A program made the position numbers and the translations under genes. This document shows positions 28,002-29,438 of a stretch of DNA of 29,438 nt, piece after piece. Position 1 is the first letter of the stretch; every line of letters starts with the position of its first letter. The stretch comes from Falciphora oryzae. Lineage: Eukaryota; Ascomycota; Sordariomycetes; Magnaporthales; Magnaporthaceae. The notes below the pieces were generated by a model that made no database searches, was not told the DNA's origin, and was given only the letters and a program-made list of their open reading frames with translations. The stretch lies in contig JNVV01000062.1 in the NCBI GenBank assembly GCA_000733355.1, positions 219,143 through 248,580 on the forward strand. The letters run 5' to 3'.

Positions 28002-28262
28002 TGTTGCAAAGTAAAAGTGCATGCAGTAAACCGTTTGAATTGGCTACTACCTTTAAGGAACTAGTAGGAAAGGTTTGTTGAGGGTGGGAGACCCTCGGTC
28101 TTTATATACACGGGTGCGCGGTAAGGATATCGAGCCCTCGTCGGCCTCGGCTGGTGCGTGTCACGCACCGGCCGAGGGCGACGAGGGTCTTTAACGGGCA
28201 CCGGGGTCTTGTAACACGGCTTTGCCGGTAGATCCCCCGCAGAGACCCGCTCCTTTGCGACA
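28002..28262 (-). repeat. Copia 5' LTR with TATA box
   Basis: 261 bp; element-sense TGTATATAAAG at 28100-28110 is a good TATA box. The 53-nt U3 palindrome lies just upstream of it in the direction of transcription. Confidence 0.93.
28135..28187. promoter_or_regulatory. 53-nt near-perfect palindrome in copia LTR U3 (5' copy)
   Basis: CCCTCGTCG...CGACGAGGG, inner GGTGCGTG/CACGCACC; slightly better paired than the 3' LTR copy, where two transitions fall inside it. It starts about 25 bp upstream of the TATA box. Confidence 0.75.
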
Positions 28263-28267
28263 CGGGA
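28263..28267. repeat. Right copy of copia target-site duplication (CGGGA)
   Basis: CGGGA immediately after the right LTR; identical to 19973-19977. Confidence 0.92.
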
Positions 28268-28318
28268 TCCCCAAAGCATTTCAAGTAGGGACGGCCAAAA
28301 CCCATAGGGCTCATAAAG

Positions 28319-28452
28319 GACCCAAACCCATTAGACCCAAACCCAAAACGGGTACCCATTGGGTACCCGCTGTGGGTTTTGGGTTTTGGGTTTTGGGTTT
28401 TGGGTTTGGGTTTTTTATGGGTTTGGGGTTGGGTTTTGGGTTTTTTACGGGT
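28319..28452. repeat. Telomere-like TTTTGGG repeats in an imperfect inverted repeat
   Basis: C-rich arm with ACCCAAACCC at 28319-28348, a perfect 10-bp arm pair CGGGTACCCA/TGGGTACCCG at 28349-28369, then degenerate (TTTTGGG)n to 28452. The composition could form a hairpin or G-quadruplex. It begins about 50 bp outside the copia right flank. Confidence 0.75.
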
Positions 28453-28543
28453 TTAAAAAATGTGCAACCAATAAAAATATCTACCGCAGTCCCGCCCTTT
28501 TTTAGGTTTAGGTCCAAATTTTTGGGTCGACCCACAGGTTGAA

Positions 28544-28920
28544 GAGAGAGAGAGAGAGTTTATTTAACGTCGGAAAATCGGGATCTACCAGTCCCTGCCT
28601 CCCAAGGGGCATACGACGTGCTAGCGCTACCTAAGCTTGACACTAGGCTACGTGTTGCTATCGAGGCGGCTAACAGAATCAAACCATAGGGCAAGCCCAA
28701 GGCACACGGAGTTCAGGCCGCATTCCGGCGCTCCTTGTTGGTGAGCGGGCAATCGGCAAAAGGGCGAATAAACGCCAGGGCGCTGTAAGCGCTGCTGTTG
28801 GTAGTAGTGGACGCTGTCGGCCGGCAACGTGCCGGAAGAAGAGTAAGGCCGGGTGTGGCGGAAGGGACCTCGGGACCCCCCCTGGGCCTGGCCGGAGATA
28901 CGGGGGACTAACGAGCCTAC
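28544..28920. repeat. Dispersed ~380-bp repeat, copy B
   Basis: Same orientation as copy A (8563-8945), again starting at a (GA)n run followed by TTTAACGTCGG. It keeps one frame longer than copy A: YDVLALPKLDTRLRVAIEAA, then GKPKAHGVQAAFRRSLLVSG after one TAG. The right boundary near 28920 is approximate. Confidence 0.75.
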
Positions 28921-28956
28921 TGTTGGTCCTAATAGTACAAAGGAAAAGATAAAAGG

Positions 28957-29056
28957 TGCAAAGGGAAAAAGGAAAAAGGAAAAAGGAAAAAGGAAAAAGG
29001 GAAAAGGGAAAAAAAAGGAAAAAGGAAAAAGGAAAAAGGAAATAGGAAATAGGTTA
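28957..29056. repeat. (GGAAAAA)n purine microsatellite, probable tail of the second LINE
   Basis: Variants of GGAAAAA/GGAAATA over ~100 bp. Read on the minus strand it is (TTTTTCC)n directly after the LINE stop and a ~25-nt 3'UTR containing a short GGGC/GCCC hairpin (29062-29076), so it is probably that element's 3' tail. Confidence 0.75.
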
Positions 29057-29081
29057 TATGCGGGCTTTTTATGCCCTGTTA

Positions 29082-29438
29082 CTACCGCCCAGCGATAGTG
29101 TAGTAGTTGGTAGCTTCAACGAACGAAGCAAAAAGGAAAGGCTTTTGCAATAGCCGTTTCCAATATCCGGGCCTATCAAAAGCTGGGGAGGGGTCCGTTG
29201 TAGGCCACTTGTCTTCTACCGCCTTAGCCAGCCTGCAATATACAGGGTGGGAGGGGGACTTGTTTCTTCCGCAGCGGCACGGGTTGTCGTTTTCGTGCTG
29301 GAACTTTCGGTGGTACCAGTCGAAGTCCCCGTGCCCCGTGCGTGCGGCTATCAGCCGCTGTAATACCTTCCGGTGCAGCTGTAAAGCTTCGGGTGCGGGC
29401 CGTGGCACCGGCGGGAGGCCTATAGCCCTGTACCGGTC
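29082..29438 (-). CDS. LINE ORF2 C-terminus, second copy (partial, extends beyond the window)
   Basis: The minus-strand frame is open from the window edge (29438) to TAG 29084-29082. It reads LPPVPRPAPEALQLHRK, AARTGHGDFDWYHRKFQHEN and a finger CRCGRNKSPSHPVYC. The TGHGDF...YH.KF.HEN and Cys/His pattern is the same as at 660-800, so it is the same general LINE class but a clearly different family. No stop interrupts the visible part, so this end may be intact; the RT and endonuclease would lie beyond 29438. Confidence 0.8.
   Translation of the reverse strand, partial: DRYRAIGLPPVPRPAPEALQLHRKVLQRLIAARTGHGDFDWYHRKFQHENDNPCRCGRNKSPSHPVYCRLAKAVEDKWPTTDPSPAFDRPGYWKRLLQKPFLFASFVEATNYYTIAGR

Larger units (their letters stand above)
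19978..28262 (-). mobile_element. Full-length Ty1/copia LTR retrotransposon (8,285 bp) carrying an antisense gene
   Basis: 261-bp LTRs at 19978-20238 and 28002-28262, with ends TGTTGC...GCGACA, flanked by a perfect CGGGA duplication. The minus-strand gag-pol frame (about 27760 to 22313, ~1,800 codons, same frame at every block checked) has copia order gag, protease, integrase, RT, RNase H. The primer site matches the anticodon-loop half-tRNA type. Between pol and the 3' LTR lies ~2 kb with a plus-strand spliced gene. LTRs differ at 16 sites, all transitions, no indels. Coding regions carry many TAA/TAG stops and missense changes at catalytic residues, so the copy is dead. Confidence 0.93.

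Noticed and set aside
28222..28542. Open frames over the TTTTGGG repeat on both strands
   Set aside because: Repetitive Gly/Phe or Pro/Lys/Asn strings produced by the tandem repeat.

Overview
The window comes from a filamentous ascomycete (Pezizomycotina). Support: short spliceosomal introns with GTAAG donors, CTAAC branch points and TAG/CAG acceptors; typically fungal protein classes (F-box, HET, STAND N-terminal and CCCH proteins); Tad1-like LINE ends, a chromodomain Ty3/gypsy element, a Ty1/copia element and a Fot1/pogo DNA transposon; and RIP-like damage, in which CAA/CAG become stops and every LTR-pair difference is a transition. No bacterial features, CRISPR arrays, rRNA or convincing tRNA genes were seen.

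Layout. 1-1299: 3' end of a LINE ORF2, its short 3'UTR with a perfect hairpin, and an (ACT)21 tract. 1303-1562 (-): remnant of a STAND-type immune-receptor N-terminal domain. 1976-2913 (-): intact two-exon gene for a secreted 285-aa protein whose C-terminal half has a Cys/His spacing like the CheD/CNF1 deamidase fold. 4105-6093 (+): intact intronless F-box gene. 6348-6745 (-): broken HET C-terminus. 6984-7172 (+) and 7380-7798 (-): weak or frameshifted small genes. 8563-8945: first copy of a ~380-bp repeat. 9064-16046 (-): full-length chromodomain gypsy element with 286-bp LTRs. 16047-17563 (-): pogo/Fot-like transposase abutting its 5' LTR. 18126-18901 (+): CCCH zinc-finger gene, apparently decayed at its 5' end. 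19978-28262 (-): full-length copia element with 261-bp LTRs, a perfect CGGGA target-site duplication and an initiator-tRNA-Met half-tRNA primer site. 28319-28452: TTTTGGG-rich inverted repeat. 28544-28920: second copy of the ~380-bp repeat. 28957-29438: purine microsatellite and the C-terminus of a second LINE on the minus strand.

The most unusual item lies inside the copia element. Between the end of pol (22313) and the 3' LTR (20238) there is a ~2-kb module on the opposite strand. It carries a spliced gene (exons at least 20902-21339 and 21448-22062, phase-0 intron of 108 nt) for a basic, cysteine-motif protein of unknown function. Its two internal stops are TAG and TAA in an otherwise open frame, as expected if a real coding sequence had been hit by C-to-T mutation.

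Second, the RIP-like damage has strand polarity. Gypsy coding sequence and its left LTR show C-to-T on the minus strand only (Gln codons to stop, Trp codons intact). The right LTR and the adjacent pogo transposase mainly show C-to-T on the plus strand (Trp codons to stop, ATG start to ATA). The copia element is a mosaic of both.

The host genes do not form a pathway or cluster. The picture is a transposon-rich accessory region with isolated intact genes (secreted protein, F-box) among relics of self/non-self recognition genes (STAND, HET).
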